Source: Solenopsis invicta
Lineage: Eukaryota > Arthropoda > Insecta > Hymenoptera > Formicidae
Reading direction: 5' to 3'
Assembly: GCF_016802725.1 (NCBI RefSeq)
Contig: NC_052677.1
Span: 14,124,329 to 14,188,328 of the forward strand
DNA: 64,000 nt
Shown here: positions 14,901 through 29,500 of the stretch, one piece after another
Numbering within the stretch: the stretch's first letter is position 1
Layout: each line of letters begins with the position of its first letter
The notes under the pieces: model-generated
What the model was told of the DNA's origin: nothing
The model's database searches: none
Seen by the model: the letters and a program-made list of their open reading frames with translations, nothing else
Made by a program: the position numbers and the translations under genes

Positions 14901-17466
14901 GAATTATTCTACTAAATTAATTTTTCATTTAATTGTTTCATCGAATCAGACATCGTGAGTAATAGTCCTCGCATATTATATGCATAATTCATTACTAATT
15001 TTAAATCACTTCGGAAAACATTTTTAAATCTTGACCGCATGACTTCCCAATGAATTTTATTTCAAAGTAATAATACAAGGTTTCGATAATTTTAAATTGA
15101 ATACTATCGAAAGCTTAGTTTTCAAGTTTCTCTAAAAGTTTCGCGGAAGAAGGAAAAACTTTGATCGAAGGTGTTGAATAATATCGGAATAAAATGAATA
15201 CTGCAAGACCTTAAAAATCCCTCTCGTGTATTCAAGGATTAAGACTTGTGCAGACTGTAAGACTTAGGCATGTATGAAGAGATGTAGTTCAAGAAGACCC
15301 CTAACACCAGAAGCCGTACTGTTTCAAACAGCTGAGAATTACGATACACGATGTGGAGAGTGATTCACGAATATAATCTTGCGATCAGACTGTATTTGAT
15401 ACTTCTAAACGTTTTATCTAATTATTTACGCAATTTTTTTTTCTCACGTTCGAGTAATTCGATGTCTTTTTCGTAAAAAAAATGATTTCATATAATTTTA
15501 AAATTTTAGATATATTGTAATTAATATATTAATGTATGTAATTGATGCTATTAACACAAATATATACATGACAAAAAATTTAATCAAATCAAATAAAAAG
15601 AGATTCATTTTGTTAAAATTATACAAATTTACGAACGGTGATTTAGTGAAGTTTAAATCGTTCAAATAAAGTCACGTAAAATGCAACACACTTATTACAT
15701 AATTACAGATATTTCGTAATATTTCGTAATAGAGAATGAAATTCCCTTGAACGCAGTAACGGTGTGTCGTGTTTAATACATGCTATAAATAGCGGGCCAG
15801 TACCCGAGCTGGATACATGTTTCTATTCCGAGAACGCGAATATTCGACACATGTGAAAAATCTATAAGTCGATATTTATGTACGTGCAATCTTTCGGCAT
15901 CTCTAGTAAGAAATATTAGATGTAACTTAATAGATATAGTACTTATTGTTGCACTTTAAAAAAAGGGGGGAAAGAATTGCAGAGAAAGAAGGCAGATGAA
16001 AGATGAGTCAATAAAAATTTTGAAAAATATCTAATACATTATTTAATAAATTAATTTTTCTTTCAAAATATATATTTCTCCGTGTATTATTCAGAATAAA
16101 ATCAATTTCGATGCATTGAGAAACTAAGCGCGATTCTTCCTTCATCGAACTTAATTGTTTTCCATACCCTGTACTGAAAGTTTTCCCTCGATCGTTTAAA
16201 TTTTTCCTCCTGGAGGCGGAGCTGCAGAATTTTGTTTTTCGATTGCAATCAATTACGAACTATATGCGAACAAGACGAAAGTTTCTGAATGCTCTTATTT
16301 GCATGATCGGAGTATTCTTAAAGACGCGATTGATTACGCTGAAAATGGTATGACGAAAGCATTTGCGCAATAACTCTCTTTGTTATTTCAATACGACGAT
16401 GTTTAGATTATCACGAAAGTTAAGATGTTATAACAGTGACATCAAATAAAATTGTTATGTGCTACGCAAAAATAATGCAGATTTTTAAATATGATGTAAA
16501 TGTAAAGCATATAATGTTTCTAATTTATTTCTCAAAAATCGCAATTTCGTAAATTAAATTTACCGTTCGAAAAAACTTGCTGCGTAAAATTCTCTTTAAT
16601 TTTCACATTTTTGCTGTATATTTTGAATCTTTCGGTTATATTGTAAAAAGCGCATATAATATTAATGATGAAAGACATATTGCATACATATAACATAATT
16701 TCATGGTTGTAATGCAATTTATACTTGTACGTGAAGGGAACCCGGTGTGATTCCGATAATCCGAATTTATTAATAGTTTGGTAATAGAAAAGTGAGACAT
16801 TACTTTTCAGTCTAAAATGATTACAATACGCTATCGACTACAAGTCTTTTGTAAATAATATTTGTGCATTGCTAGCTCGGAACAAATGTGATATGGTTAT
16901 ACTATAAAATATTTTTTACAAGAAACACAAATAATATTCAGAACAACGAAAATCAGTATGGCTTTTCATACAAAATTAAATTATTATTTAAAATATTTTA
17001 TTACACAATTTTTAGTTCACAACGTACAGTAATTTATTGAATAATTATTTCTTCAACATGTTATATATATATTTTTTTTATAAAATAAAATCTATGTATT
17101 GCAAAAGTAACTGCGAGAGCCGCGTATCTTCTGTGTTTACTGATGTTGCGTGTGCAAAAATTATTGCTTTCAATGGCGATTGTAAAAGGACGAAGCAGAA
17201 CGTGAAAAATGAGAATAAACAATCGAATAAATTCATTTCCCGTGTCTCGAAGTACATGCGAATACGTTCTAGAACATCACGTAGTAGAAGCATTATTTAT
17301 CATTGTTATTTTGTATGTACGTATGTTTTATTTTTGCAAAAATTGCTGCTGCATGGATATTCTTTCGTAGAATTTATCTGAGTTACTTCATTTCCAAGTA
17401 ATTAATAAAGAAAAATGAAACAGAATAGAATTATCTGCTTGACAATTTCTATTTGCTTATCAACAA

Positions 17467-17508
<42 letters not shown>

Positions 17509-20500
17509 TTGTGTGTATCATATAATACATAAAATAAAAGTTTCAAAGGAAACTTATTCAAAAAACCATTGTAATTTGCTGTTATTCTCTTTTTTCATAT
17601 TTTCTTCAATTATTAATAAATTAATAATTTTGCAAACGTTAATAAAATTGACAAAATTACTTTTTCAGAAAAAAAAGATAAAAAAGGCTTTTTTAAAAAG
17701 CTCATATCTTTTAAAAAGATATTTTAAAAAGATATTTTAATACGCTAAAAAAAATATTTTGATTATCAACAAAATAATAGTACGTTTTGATAAGACCAAA
17801 TAAAATTTCTGATTATCATGATTTGATCGATATTTTATAACTAGATTGTTTCATAAACTTAACTAAAGATTTATAATAGTTAGCACTTTTCAATGTATAC
17901 ATTAAGATTTTTATTACTTATAATTTGATGTTTTATCGTGTTTTATATTGTTGCATGTAAAAGCATTTGTTCAAAGTTCACATTGTGTCCTCAAATATAA
18001 TTTTTTCCCAAATATGTATAAATATTAATACAAAGAAATGCAAGAGCATTATTCATTCATACAGGCAAAATTGCATTGCGTCTCTACATCTCGCAGCCAT
18101 CCTAAGAGTAGAACGGAATGCGAGCATACCAAATAGATCATCGATTATTTCGATTTTTCGATTTCAGTGATCCTGCTAACAGACAGTACCGATCAACTGC
18201 ATCGGAAGTTCACGAGATTCCTCATATCTGCCGAGGCCAAAAACGCGAACGAGACGACCGATGTCGGTCTATTCGATCTTCAGGACGATACGATGACTAA
18301 ATTCGCGGAAAATTGCGTGAACGCCGTCGTGGAGACATCAATGATACAGAAGGAAAATGTGTCCGTCGTTTGGACCAGTCCTGCGGAAGGCAGCGGTTGC
18401 ATCTTTCTCAGGTAAAGGAATATTTATTAATTAAAAATGAGATCTATGATATTCGCGCGATAACGTTTAAATTAGATAGTATCAACACAACTTTTGTTAT
18501 AAGTTTAAATATCAGTATTATTATGATACACGTGTTTTAATTAATAGAATTTAATTATACCACGCTTCTATGAACAAAACATGCTTTTATGCAGAAAAAT
18601 AAAAACATATTTTGCGCACAATATTCAGAAGAAATTAAATAATAATTACGTAACTTTTACGATAAATGTGCTGTTTCAAAACGTAAATATCTAATATTTA
18701 AACGTGTTTGCATACATGTAGTAGAATGTACATGTATAAAATACCTATATCTATAATACCGTGTTTTATTTATAAGCGCGTGGAAATTTCGCATTTTAAC
18801 ATTTTGCTGCGCACAGGAGGGGAGGTCGGAGCTCATTAGTACAGTTTTTACAATTTCGGTATTCGATATTTTAAACAATTATTTTGTTTAACCATTTTTT
18901 TTGTACAAAACCTCCTCGGCCGTCAATCCACGCAGTATCAATTATATATATTTTTTTCTTTTTTATAGAGCGACAGTGATGGAAACGCAAGACGTATGGT
19001 ACATGGATGACTCCAATTTGTTTCTAGAAGTATGTCGAAACACGAAAGCGGAAGCCGATAAACAGGAGCCGGTTCTTGGAGAATGCCGTGCTTGCGACGA
19101 AGCAAAATTTGAAGTGACATTCGAAGGCCTGTGGTCGAGAAACACACATCCGAAAGTATGTGAATATGTGTCGATGACAAGTGAAAACTATAACGCGACT
19201 CATCTATACAAAGTCTGTATGTACATGCTTCTATTCGGATTTATCGTTGTTCATTCATTATTCTGCCTGCCTACAGGATTTCCCCAGTAAGGGCTGGCTG
19301 ATCCGATTTTCAGATGTGATTGGCGCTAGCCATACTAACGATTACAGATTCTGGAATTACAGCGACATGGCTAGTGAAGGATTACGACAAGTGGCTGAGA
19401 TCGGTTCGACGAGAATATTGGAATCCGAATTAAAAAATCGAGTAAGAGATGCAATAATATACTGAAACAAACACTCTTATAGGTGAAGCTCTGCGAAAGA
19501 TTTTGATTTACTTTCTGAAAATTATCATTCAAGATAAAGAACTTAATTTAATTTCTGTTGTTCATGTTTATTCGTGATAATTCCATTAATATGCTTTATA
19601 CAAAATACAACGAAAAGATAGATATAAAAAGAGATAGATACAAAAAGTGTTAAGAAATCAAACGTTTCACTAAAATAAATTAGAATCATAAATTAATTTC
19701 TATTAATTAATATAATTAATTAAAAAAATAATAAATTGTAAAATTTTTTGGAAACTTGGAGCTCTTTAGTAGGCAAACGTAATCAATATATTTATATTTA
19801 CTGTTATAAATCATAAGTATATTTATTAAGAGATACATAAAAATACTTATAAACACTAGGTACGTATATAATAATAATTATTATATACATATTAACAACA
19901 GACATTTATTGTAGAGTCAAGAGATTAGGACTATAATAAAGGCGAGAGGAATTAGTTATCCAAATGTGACGACTGGCAAAACTTTTGCCGTTTTTCGTGT
20001 AGATAAAAAGCATCATCTTGTGTCCTTGGTGTCTATGATTGGTAAGGCTAAGTTTTACTATTAATTAAAAAAATATATATTAAGTTTATATTCCCATACA
20101 GCATCGATTGTTGCGGAAACAGTAACGATATTAATATTGACTTATTTTTATTACAGTACATATTCTTTTTGTATTACACCTTACACATTTTATACATATT
20201 ATTTTTATATTTCCAAGATATTATGTTAATGATGTTATAAATGTATTTACAGGAATGTAATTAATAACGCAAGTACGCCAAGTTTTTGCTTCACTGTGAT
20301 CCCGTTGGTCATTTTATTCATTTTATACTTTTTTTATGTGACTGACACTGTTAAAAATGTCATGAAGTTTAATGAATTTTTAAGTTACACATTAAATTTA
20401 ATGTATCAATAACTGAAAATCTTGTGCATGAAATTAGTGCACTTTTGACAATATTAAATGTACATTAAATATACATTTAATGTTTTTTAATGTATTTGCT

Positions 20501-23500
20501 TGAAATTTGCTTTCGTTACATTTCATTAAATTCTACTGCCGATTTTTATCAGTGTATAATTTGAATAAAAAACTGAATTAAATGTATTAAGCTCTTGCTG
20601 AATAAATTTTTAGATGCATAAAATTTTGGTGCTGTATAGGTTAAATAATAATTCTTTATTCAAACCAATTAAAAAAAAAATCTTCCGCAGATCCTTCACC
20701 AGATTGGTTCGTAGGCGTTTCAGGATTAGAACTGTGTTTATCAAATAGAAGTTGGGTAGAACACAAGGAAATAAATCTCTACCCTTACGATGCTGGCACC
20801 GACGACGGAATTACATACGTGGTAATCGACTTTTATTTTAATTTGCTTTATAATTCAAGATTAACGAGTGTTTTAAAGTTTTTTTGTAAAGAAGAATCAA
20901 TTTAAAATTTCCTCATAAAAACTGCATCAAGATAAGCACACTTGATTTGTACCTCATCACTTCGTCGAGCGAGTGAAGGGCTATTAAAAAAAAAAAATGC
21001 TCGTCATCCGTTAGCGAGGAATCGTATAACAATCTGAAATCTCTGATACGAGAGAATACCTAATTCTATCAGTTCGTAATAGCCACCCCCGTTGTACGCA
21101 ATAAGAATCGCTGACGTCATCGCTGCTTTGGCATTTTTCCGACGAGTAAAAATTTTCCTTGTTTTACCTTCCCTTATTTTCTTTGCAAAAAAACCTACCT
21201 TTTTCGCGCGGTGTTAATTGCGGGAATTTTTTGGTTTACTCTCGTCAGAACAGGTCTACTTTTTATTAAGAAAAAAATAAAAGTCAAAAAACGAACAAGA
21301 TGAGATATAATTTTTAACTATAAAATTTAGTTACTTAATACTAATAGATACTGTACGTTTCGACTTTCTTGTTCAGCAGTATTAATAAATGATAAAATTA
21401 ATTAGATCTATTTGTTATCACCGCGTTGCGGTTACTGTGTATCGTGATGCTGTGCACAAAAATGTAAGAAGATCCGAGAATTAATAAATTTAAATAGTGG
21501 CAAATTCGATCAAACGGAAAATAAATTTTAAGAGAAATAAAATCAACGAAATTCTTTGAAACAAAGAAGACTTTAAGAAATATAAACAAGATATCTTATA
21601 ATTTCTAGAGAAATACTATCTTGTAAATATTTGCAAATATTTTTTAATAATTATTTAAGGGACAATATTTATTCCTCGTATTAATTACTAGTCATCCGAT
21701 TCGCAAACGGAGCCGCAGGAGCCAATTCGACGTATCACGTCATCATACCCGAACGATTCAAGATCACCGTTTTACGATCCGTCTGGTATGGACATGAAAC
21801 CCTTCGCGAGACTCTACTTCAACAGGCAGAGATTGTACGAGAAGATCTGCGATAACGATGACGAAGCGCTGAATAGTACAGGTACAGTAAATACAAAAAA
21901 TAAAAAAAAAAACTATCGTTCGGCGAAATGTGGAGGATTTAATTGTATCATTCGAGTATTTGAAAGCAGCGCATTAATGTCCAATCCGCAGTTCTCTCTC
22001 GGCGATGTAAAAAATTTGCATCTCACCGAGAAGGAGAGAAAAAAATGCAGAATTAAACGCCAGTTTGAAACACTCAAACTCATGAACGAATTTCCGCGAA
22101 GTTGAACGATTAAAGTAACATTCATCACAAATCTCCACGTCACACGCAGATCCGCATAATTATTCCCTAAATTGGTCATGTGAGAACTGTTTTAAAACGG
22201 GATAAGCCCGTGGTGAGTGACTAGAGTGACTTTTGCTCCGCGTAATTCCGCGACATGCTTATTATTTGCTTGCCATTCTATAGACAGGCACTGCTTAATA
22301 AATCTGCTGTACATTGAGAAAAATATTTAATGAGATGGACCAAACATTTAGTTAATTAGTGATCAAATGAATTTTATAGTTATAATTACTAAATACGTAG
22401 ATGTTTTGCTCAAACAATCTGTAGCTTTAATTAATTATTTTTATACAACTTTATAACCAAATGGTTCCATTCGGTGTAACTAAGCACCAGTAACTACGAA
22501 ATTCATTTGATCACTATTTAATTAAATGTTTGATTAATATTTCTCTCATGTCAGTGTATGTAGATAGATTACGTCATTGTAAGACGGTCAATTCATATTC
22601 TAAATGCATTAACGAGAAATTTAAATTCAATTTATGGTTTTTATGGAAACATCTAAAAAGATAATCGACGTTTTTTATATGTAGAAGCTTGTAAAGTATC
22701 GCCCTGGTCTGAATGGAAGTCATGTTCAGTCACCTGCGGTAGAGGCACTCAGCTGAGACAACGTGAATTTCTCAACGAAGATGCGGCGAACGCGAATAAA
22801 TGCAACACGCCTCTTACGGGTCGAAGAATCTGTTACGGTACAGCACAAAGCCACTGGTAATGCATCTTCAATCTCTCGTAATTAAGAAGTAATTTATAAA
22901 ATTTCTTAAGATTTCTTTCTTCGCTAAAGAATCTTCTATGGATTTTGTTCCTTTAAAATTTCTTTTCCTTACACATTAGAAAAATATCTTCTTTTTATTT
23001 TTTTAATTGGTCTTTTAAAGCTCTCCTATTACCTACTTCTATAATTTATTTTTCTTATAAGTTTTCATATTTTTGACAGGAAGTATTTTAAATTATATAA
23101 CGTACTGCCGTAAAAATGTGTGATGGATTTATCGTAGATTATTGATTTAAAATTAAAATTTGTATATGGTTCAATAGATTAATAATAAGATAAAGAGATT
23201 AATAAAAGACAAAGTTATTATTATTAAATATATTCTACTAAACGTACTATGATTATCTAACATGCAGTTCTAACACACAGTTTAAATTCTTACTGCTCAT
23301 AAAGCATATTGAAAAGAGAGCATAAGCTGAAATTAATATTATATGAGATGCAACAGTGTAGTATTCACTCATAAACCTTGGTTTTGAATATGTAGATTCC
23401 TATATGAAAAACTTTGTGCTGGAAGCAGCTACATTTTTAAAAAGACGGTCATTATGCACTGAAAATTTAGTAGAAAATATGAGAACGCTGTCAGATAATA

Positions 23501-26500
23501 ACTGAAAACAATGAAATTGGATTAATGAGGATATATTTAACAATCTGTTAAACCATATAAAAATTCTTGATTTTAAGATAAAAATATGCGATTAATCATC
23601 CATATTCTTTTGTGCGATAAACCGTATAATTAAAAAAAATCTATTTAAATTGTTCCTCCCTATAATTTCCACGATGATTCAAATCGCCGCGAAATAATTG
23701 CACTTACAATTTGCCAGCGTTAATAATGGACGTCACAGCGCACTATTGGACAGCGAAATGTGTAAATTAACTCAGTGGAGCTCGTGGAGTCCGTGTTCGA
23801 AGAACTGCGGTGAGGGCAGCATGACTCGCTCCAGGAACTTTCAGCAAAAGAAGTATCGAAAGCAGTGTAGATCCGTGCCGAACGGGCTAGAGCTCCAGCA
23901 GACGTTGCCCTGCAAGAACCAGCCACCCTGCGAGGGCGAAGACGAGGAAGAGGTAAGGCGATTTAATCGACAATTGAACAACGATGACTATGACAAGGAC
24001 GATGACAAGGACGAGAATGAGAACGAGGACGAGAACAAGAACGAGGATGAAGACAAGGATTATATTGAATGGGCGAACGGGATTGGAAAGGAATTGCTGC
24101 AGGTATGAGAAGGTTCAGAGATTTTGAGACTAAAAGATCAGAGAAGAACGAGATTTCCGACAAGATTCCAAAACTGATTCGCGTAATTTTATTTATTAAA
24201 TTACGATTGCTAAATTTATTCCCTAAAGCTTGCCGTAATTGCTAAACATTACGTAACAAAAAATAAATAAATCATATTCAAAATTTGTAATAAATCTGAT
24301 ATTGCTTTTTCTTCAGCAAAAGCTTTGTCAAACGTTATAATTTATTGAAATTTGTTATTCTCAATAAGAATATCACTGCTTAATAGCTTAATCGGTACAT
24401 AAATATTTGTTGAAATTTCAATTAAAAATTAATCAAAAAAAATTTTCCTGCTTATCTATCTTCGAGGATTAGCGCATAAAGATCTTTTAATTTGTGATAT
24501 TAAACGCTTATTAAAATAATTCTCACGTGAGTTTCTCTGTTTATTTATTTATTTTTTGTGTGGAATTGCATCTAATTTCTGCCGCATATAATTTGTGCTT
24601 TGATATTTATTTGTCGATTTCCGGATTTTCATCCAGATTCTAAATCATAGAATCAGTCAATTGGATCTTTCAAGAAATCAAATACGTCGAAAAGTTCGTT
24701 CGGATACAACTAACTATTCACGTACCTTATCGAATAAATATCAAGCGGATTTTGTACAGGATTGGCAAAATTCCACATTTTTTTGATAAAGTCCATGCCA
24801 GTGGCAAAAACTCGGTATTTTCCGGAAAAAATTGGCAAAAATAATAATAATTTAATATAATTAAATATAATTAAATATAATTTTAATATAATTTAATATA
24901 ATTTTTTTTATTTTAAATATAATTTGTCCGAAGATTTTGTTAATTTTGTCATGCATTTACATAATTGTCCAGCGAGTTCAGCGTCAACAGAGAGAGTATT
25001 CTCCAATCTAAGTTTCATCCAAAACAAAATTCATAATAGATTAAGAATCAACGTAACAAATAAATTAGTTTTTTGTTATAAAATGTTAAATGGCGAACGC
25101 AAAGACGTTAATAATTGGTAAACATTGGTAAACATAAAATTTTACTATTTAATTATTTCTACTATTATTATTATTACTATTAATTAATATTATTACTTAC
25201 TATTACATATAATACTATTTTGCATTTAATTACATATATTAATTTAGAAAGATTTTATTGGTTTATATAAAATTCATTAATATATACAAGATTATATATA
25301 TAAGATTCATTATAAGATTACAGCAAAAATATTTCTTTTGTATATAAATATATTTTATTTAATAGTCACTTTTTTAGTTCTTGCCAGTTTATTCCAATTT
25401 GCCAGTTTATGGGATAAAATCCGGGACGGTAAAATCCGGAATTTACCATGGTTTTTTCCACTTACTGGACTTTTCCTGCCAACCCTGATTTTATATCTCT
25501 GTGAAACACAGAAGAAATAAACGATCCGTTCGATATTTATTACAACGAATCCAGCAGCAGCTTTGCTAAGTATTAAATCACCAGGCAGCCAGCGGCGATA
25601 GCTTCGCACGAGTAATCGATATCCGTACCATTTCTCGTAGATCCATGACACCGGCACCCCTCACGTAAGTCACACGATATCAGCAAGGGAAATCTAGTAC
25701 TCGGCGTATGAAAAATTTAATCATATTCTTTTTTATAGAATGCCATTAGAGCACGCAAGAAGCGGTACGGTATATGTAAAGCGCGCCGAACATCAAAAGC
25801 GCATTGAAGGATCCAAGTTCCGGCGAATTAATATCTCTTTTTTCTTGAAATATTACTTCAGACTCATTTCCGAGTGCTTTTAAATTCTCTTGCTGTATAA
25901 CGACTAAAGATGCTTTACGATCAAAGCTGCTTGTTTTCATTTTCAAGCAGTTTATTCTTACCACTCAGAAGAGAGAAAACATATCTAAATTTGATCAATT
26001 GTAAAATCTAGTACTTGTTAAGACAATTTGCTCATTCAGAGCAATGAAAAAATAATTTTTCAAATTAAAACAAAAACGGAATCTTTATAAGTAAAACTTT
26101 TTATTTCTGTTACGTTAGATATTGATTTGAAAAATATTTTAGAATTTTTTCTTCTTTATCACATCAAATCACGCATAGAATTTTCAAATGCTTATAATTT
26201 CAATTTTATAAATATATTATTTCAGAAATACATCTTTAAGACTTGAAACTAAGAGAGAAAAAAAAAACCTATGAAAAGTTGAAGTTTTATATGGTAAAGA
26301 CTCTTTCAATATTGCAGTCTTGTAACTATATTGTTAACCGAAATGAATAAATACTGAATTTTAGTTTAATAATTGTTACTAACAGTCATTATCAATCGTA
26401 CATTTATGCTTATAATATTTCACATGCAAAATCATCATGTAAAGAATGCAACGATCAAGTGCCACCAAAAGATCTAATAAATAAAACTTCACGATTAATA

Positions 26501-29500
26501 AAGATTCACGTTCAACGCATGCAGCAAAGAAAGAAGCAAAACTCATTAAAAACTTTTCTAAAATCTTTTTTTTTTTGATACTTATTTGAAAATGTAAAGT
26601 TCTCTTGTCGTATTCTCATAGTGCACATTACTTTAGGCACTTTTAGGCTAAATGATTCTCGAAATAAAAAATTTATGAAATTCAAAAGAACTCGTTTGAA
26701 AAATTTTTCGAGTTAATTATAAATGTCTGCTTAGCAAGTATAAAGAAGAAGAGAGTTTCGCTTCTACAATTCTCTCGATAAATTGCTCTTTTCTTATATT
26801 GATTGATTTTTCGTTTTGGACTGCCTAGACGTGTCCTAATGATCGCTACACAGGCTGGTCCCTGTGGACGCCGTGCAGTGCCAGCTGCGGATCTGGCATC
26901 AAAATGAGATCTAGACAATTAATGTACAAGGACGACTTGGATAAGGAAGACGAGAAGTGCAAACACGAGTCGGTGCCATGCATAGCCGAAATTAAGAGTT
27001 GCAATTTTACGAGGCAAGAAATAGAAGGTACGCAGAATGTGTGACTTTCAATTTTTGACTTTCGATTTACTCGATAGCTCAAAGGCACAAAATCGCGCGA
27101 CGCTCCGGAAAATTCTAACAATACTTGATTTTCATTTTAAATAATGTGCAAAAAAAATCCATAGATGTACTTTTGTTATATTTTTACTAGCAAGATTTCT
27201 AACAACTGACAACCTGTTACTTATTAAAGTCACGCGCTTCATCTTTAAATGTTGTCACAGCTGCGCGTCTCCTGTCATTATATTGTCTCTAATTGTAACA
27301 GCGAAACATCACCAAATTAGAAATGTGTAATTAGAGATTTGTAGCGAACCCCTGCAGAAAGGAAATTGTAAGGACGACCAATTACGAACCTATTTCGACA
27401 AACAGACTGGCAAATGTCGTTACTTTCACTACACCGGATGCGGCGGTAATCGAAACAAGTTCCCGAACGAGCAGGATTGTTACAAAGTCTGCGGTATTCT
27501 TCAAAGTAAGTTTACTGTCGATTACTGCACGCCGTATTCATCACTTTATAATGGCACATCGTTTTATTATTAATTATGGGATCGTTACACACAGTTGCGC
27601 TAATAAAATTTTCCAATTCCTGTTCCTGTGATAATAACTGTCAGATTTACCGTGTAACTATACAGGGTGATTATTAATGAACGTCCCCATTTTTTACCAT
27701 AAAAGCACGCATTTGTAATTTCTAATATAATAATATGTTAGAAATACGTATCCATTGGTAAATCATGCTCGTATAGTAAAAAGTGGGAACATTCATTAAT
27801 AATCATCCTGTATGATGTCGATTATATGTTCTGCATATTTTATACTGTGGTATATTAATTCTTTAAGCTTTTTTTTTTTAAGTTTTATTAATCTAATTAT
27901 TACTAATGTATTAGAGAATATACTAAAAATATACTAATGCATTTTAACATGTTAGAAAAGTATAATAGTAGAACATTGATTATATTCAAATTCATTTAAG
28001 ACTTTCAAGAATTATACACTTTTTTGGCGTCTGAACTCTTTAATCTTTAAAACTTCCTCATTGTGAGTAAACGCCCTTTTCATGAACAATCGTTTGTGTT
28101 ACATCTTGCACACGCTTACTAACGAATTCAGGAGAATTGAGGGCAAATCTGTCGGCAAGCACGAAAAACTTCAAGGTGTCCCTTAGCAGCGTTCTCAGCT
28201 ATCATATTCCCGTTCAGCAGCAACGCAGCGCGAAAGCGAAGAGAGCGCAACATGGTGATAATTAATTGCCTAATGCAAAAATTACTCAACATTTCCGATC
28301 AATAGCAAATCAGTATTTATAACAGAGATCCACCCGTACACGTATACATAAAGATACACACGTACATTCCGTTCTTACGAAAAGTATGAATTTAAAAACC
28401 ATTAACCGAGAAATACAATGCGCACGGAAATTTCTGCTTCGCTGAAAATCATTTTGTGCGTCTTTACAGACAGGGAGAATTTTAATGGCATTCAAGCGAG
28501 CAGTCAGATAATGGAATCGAGTGAAAATGGCAAAGTGGACTGTCAGGTCTCCGAATGGAGTAAATGGTCCCGTTGTGAGAGCTGTCGTGGGTACACTACG
28601 AGCACCAGGCAAATTATGGTATTGTTGGAATTTTATTCGCGTACTTATTTGAAATTTCTCATTGCTTACGACGCGGAACAAAAACTAAATAGTACAGCAG
28701 TATTGACATAGTCATATTGACGTAAATCCTCCAATCGGAGCGCGTATATAAATATATTACTGAATTTTAAAAGAATGCTTTTGATAGATATATTTAAAAT
28801 TTAATTCTCTCGTGAGCAGCTTCCAGCTAAGAATGGAGGTAAAAGCTGTCCAAGAAAGTTTCTCCGAAGAAAGAAATGCCGCAAGCTTCCGCCGTGTTGT
28901 AAGTATTACTTTCCCTCAGTTATTATTACAAAATAAATTGACAGTTATTAAAGCTTAATATATTCGCTTTACTAATTATAATTTTTTTATGTTTTTTATT
29001 ACACGGAAATGAATTAAATTTGAAAATGTTGCTTCTCTTTCTACGATTAAAGAATAATATAATAGAGAAATTTTGCAGCTCTACAGGGTGATGGAACAGG
29101 TCGGCGGTTTCATCGAGATAAAAATACCGGAAACGAGCACGAGAGTAAGTTTCATATTGTTTCGAAATATCGCGTTTCAAACGAATAATTAAAATTCACG
29201 AAATTCTCTGTATATTCAGACTTTATTTCCTCAAACTTTCCAGTTTTTCTTGAAAGAAACATTAAATTTACACGTGTTACATTTAATATCTAAAGTCGAG
29301 AATAATGATATTACACATTTTCACATTGAGAAAGATTGCTCAAACGAATAGAATTAGCATTTCGATAAACATATTCATAAACGAGAAAGAGATCAGTTGA
29401 ATGAGTTAATACGGTAGATAAAACAAGTTGATTGGATACGTGATTTGTCTATCGGAATCTGAAACGAGTCTGTTGTTTACTTGATAAAATATTTGAACAA

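Larger units (their letters stand above)
8947..18167 (+). other. Spondin intron 2 (9.2 kb)
   Basis: Bounded by the donor GTAAGA and the acceptor ATTTCAG. CpG-richer islands occur at about 10360-10620, 12180-12720 and 13600-14500 in otherwise AT-rich DNA. Open frames there (for example 12186-12416, 13971-14375 minus) overlap on both strands and match no family I know, so I do not call genes. Simple repeats and small hairpins inside are listed separately. A long intron after the signal-peptide exon is a common place for enhancers, but no specific site is supported. Confidence 0.7.

Noticed and set aside
24520..24530. Strong-looking donor CAC|GTGAGT in spondin intron 9
   Set aside because: No acceptor upstream yields an open exon in a phase compatible with neighbours.
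25355..25675. Open frames near 25.4-25.7 kb, and a possible exon ending at the GTAAGT near 25665
   Set aside because: The - strand frame overlaps the hAT terminus and matches no family. The + strand mini-exon would leave the wrong phase for exon 10.
26853..27027. Acceptor at CTACACAG (exon starting 26853) for spondin exon 10
   Set aside because: It needs a phase-1 donor upstream, but exon 9 ends in phase 0, and it loses the first TSP1 cysteine. The acceptor ending at 26828 restores both.
27345..27505. Acceptor at TTTGTAG (exon starting 27345) for the Kunitz exon
   Set aside because: It shifts the frame relative to exon 10 and removes the first Kunitz cysteine; the acceptor ending at 27334 fits phase and domain.
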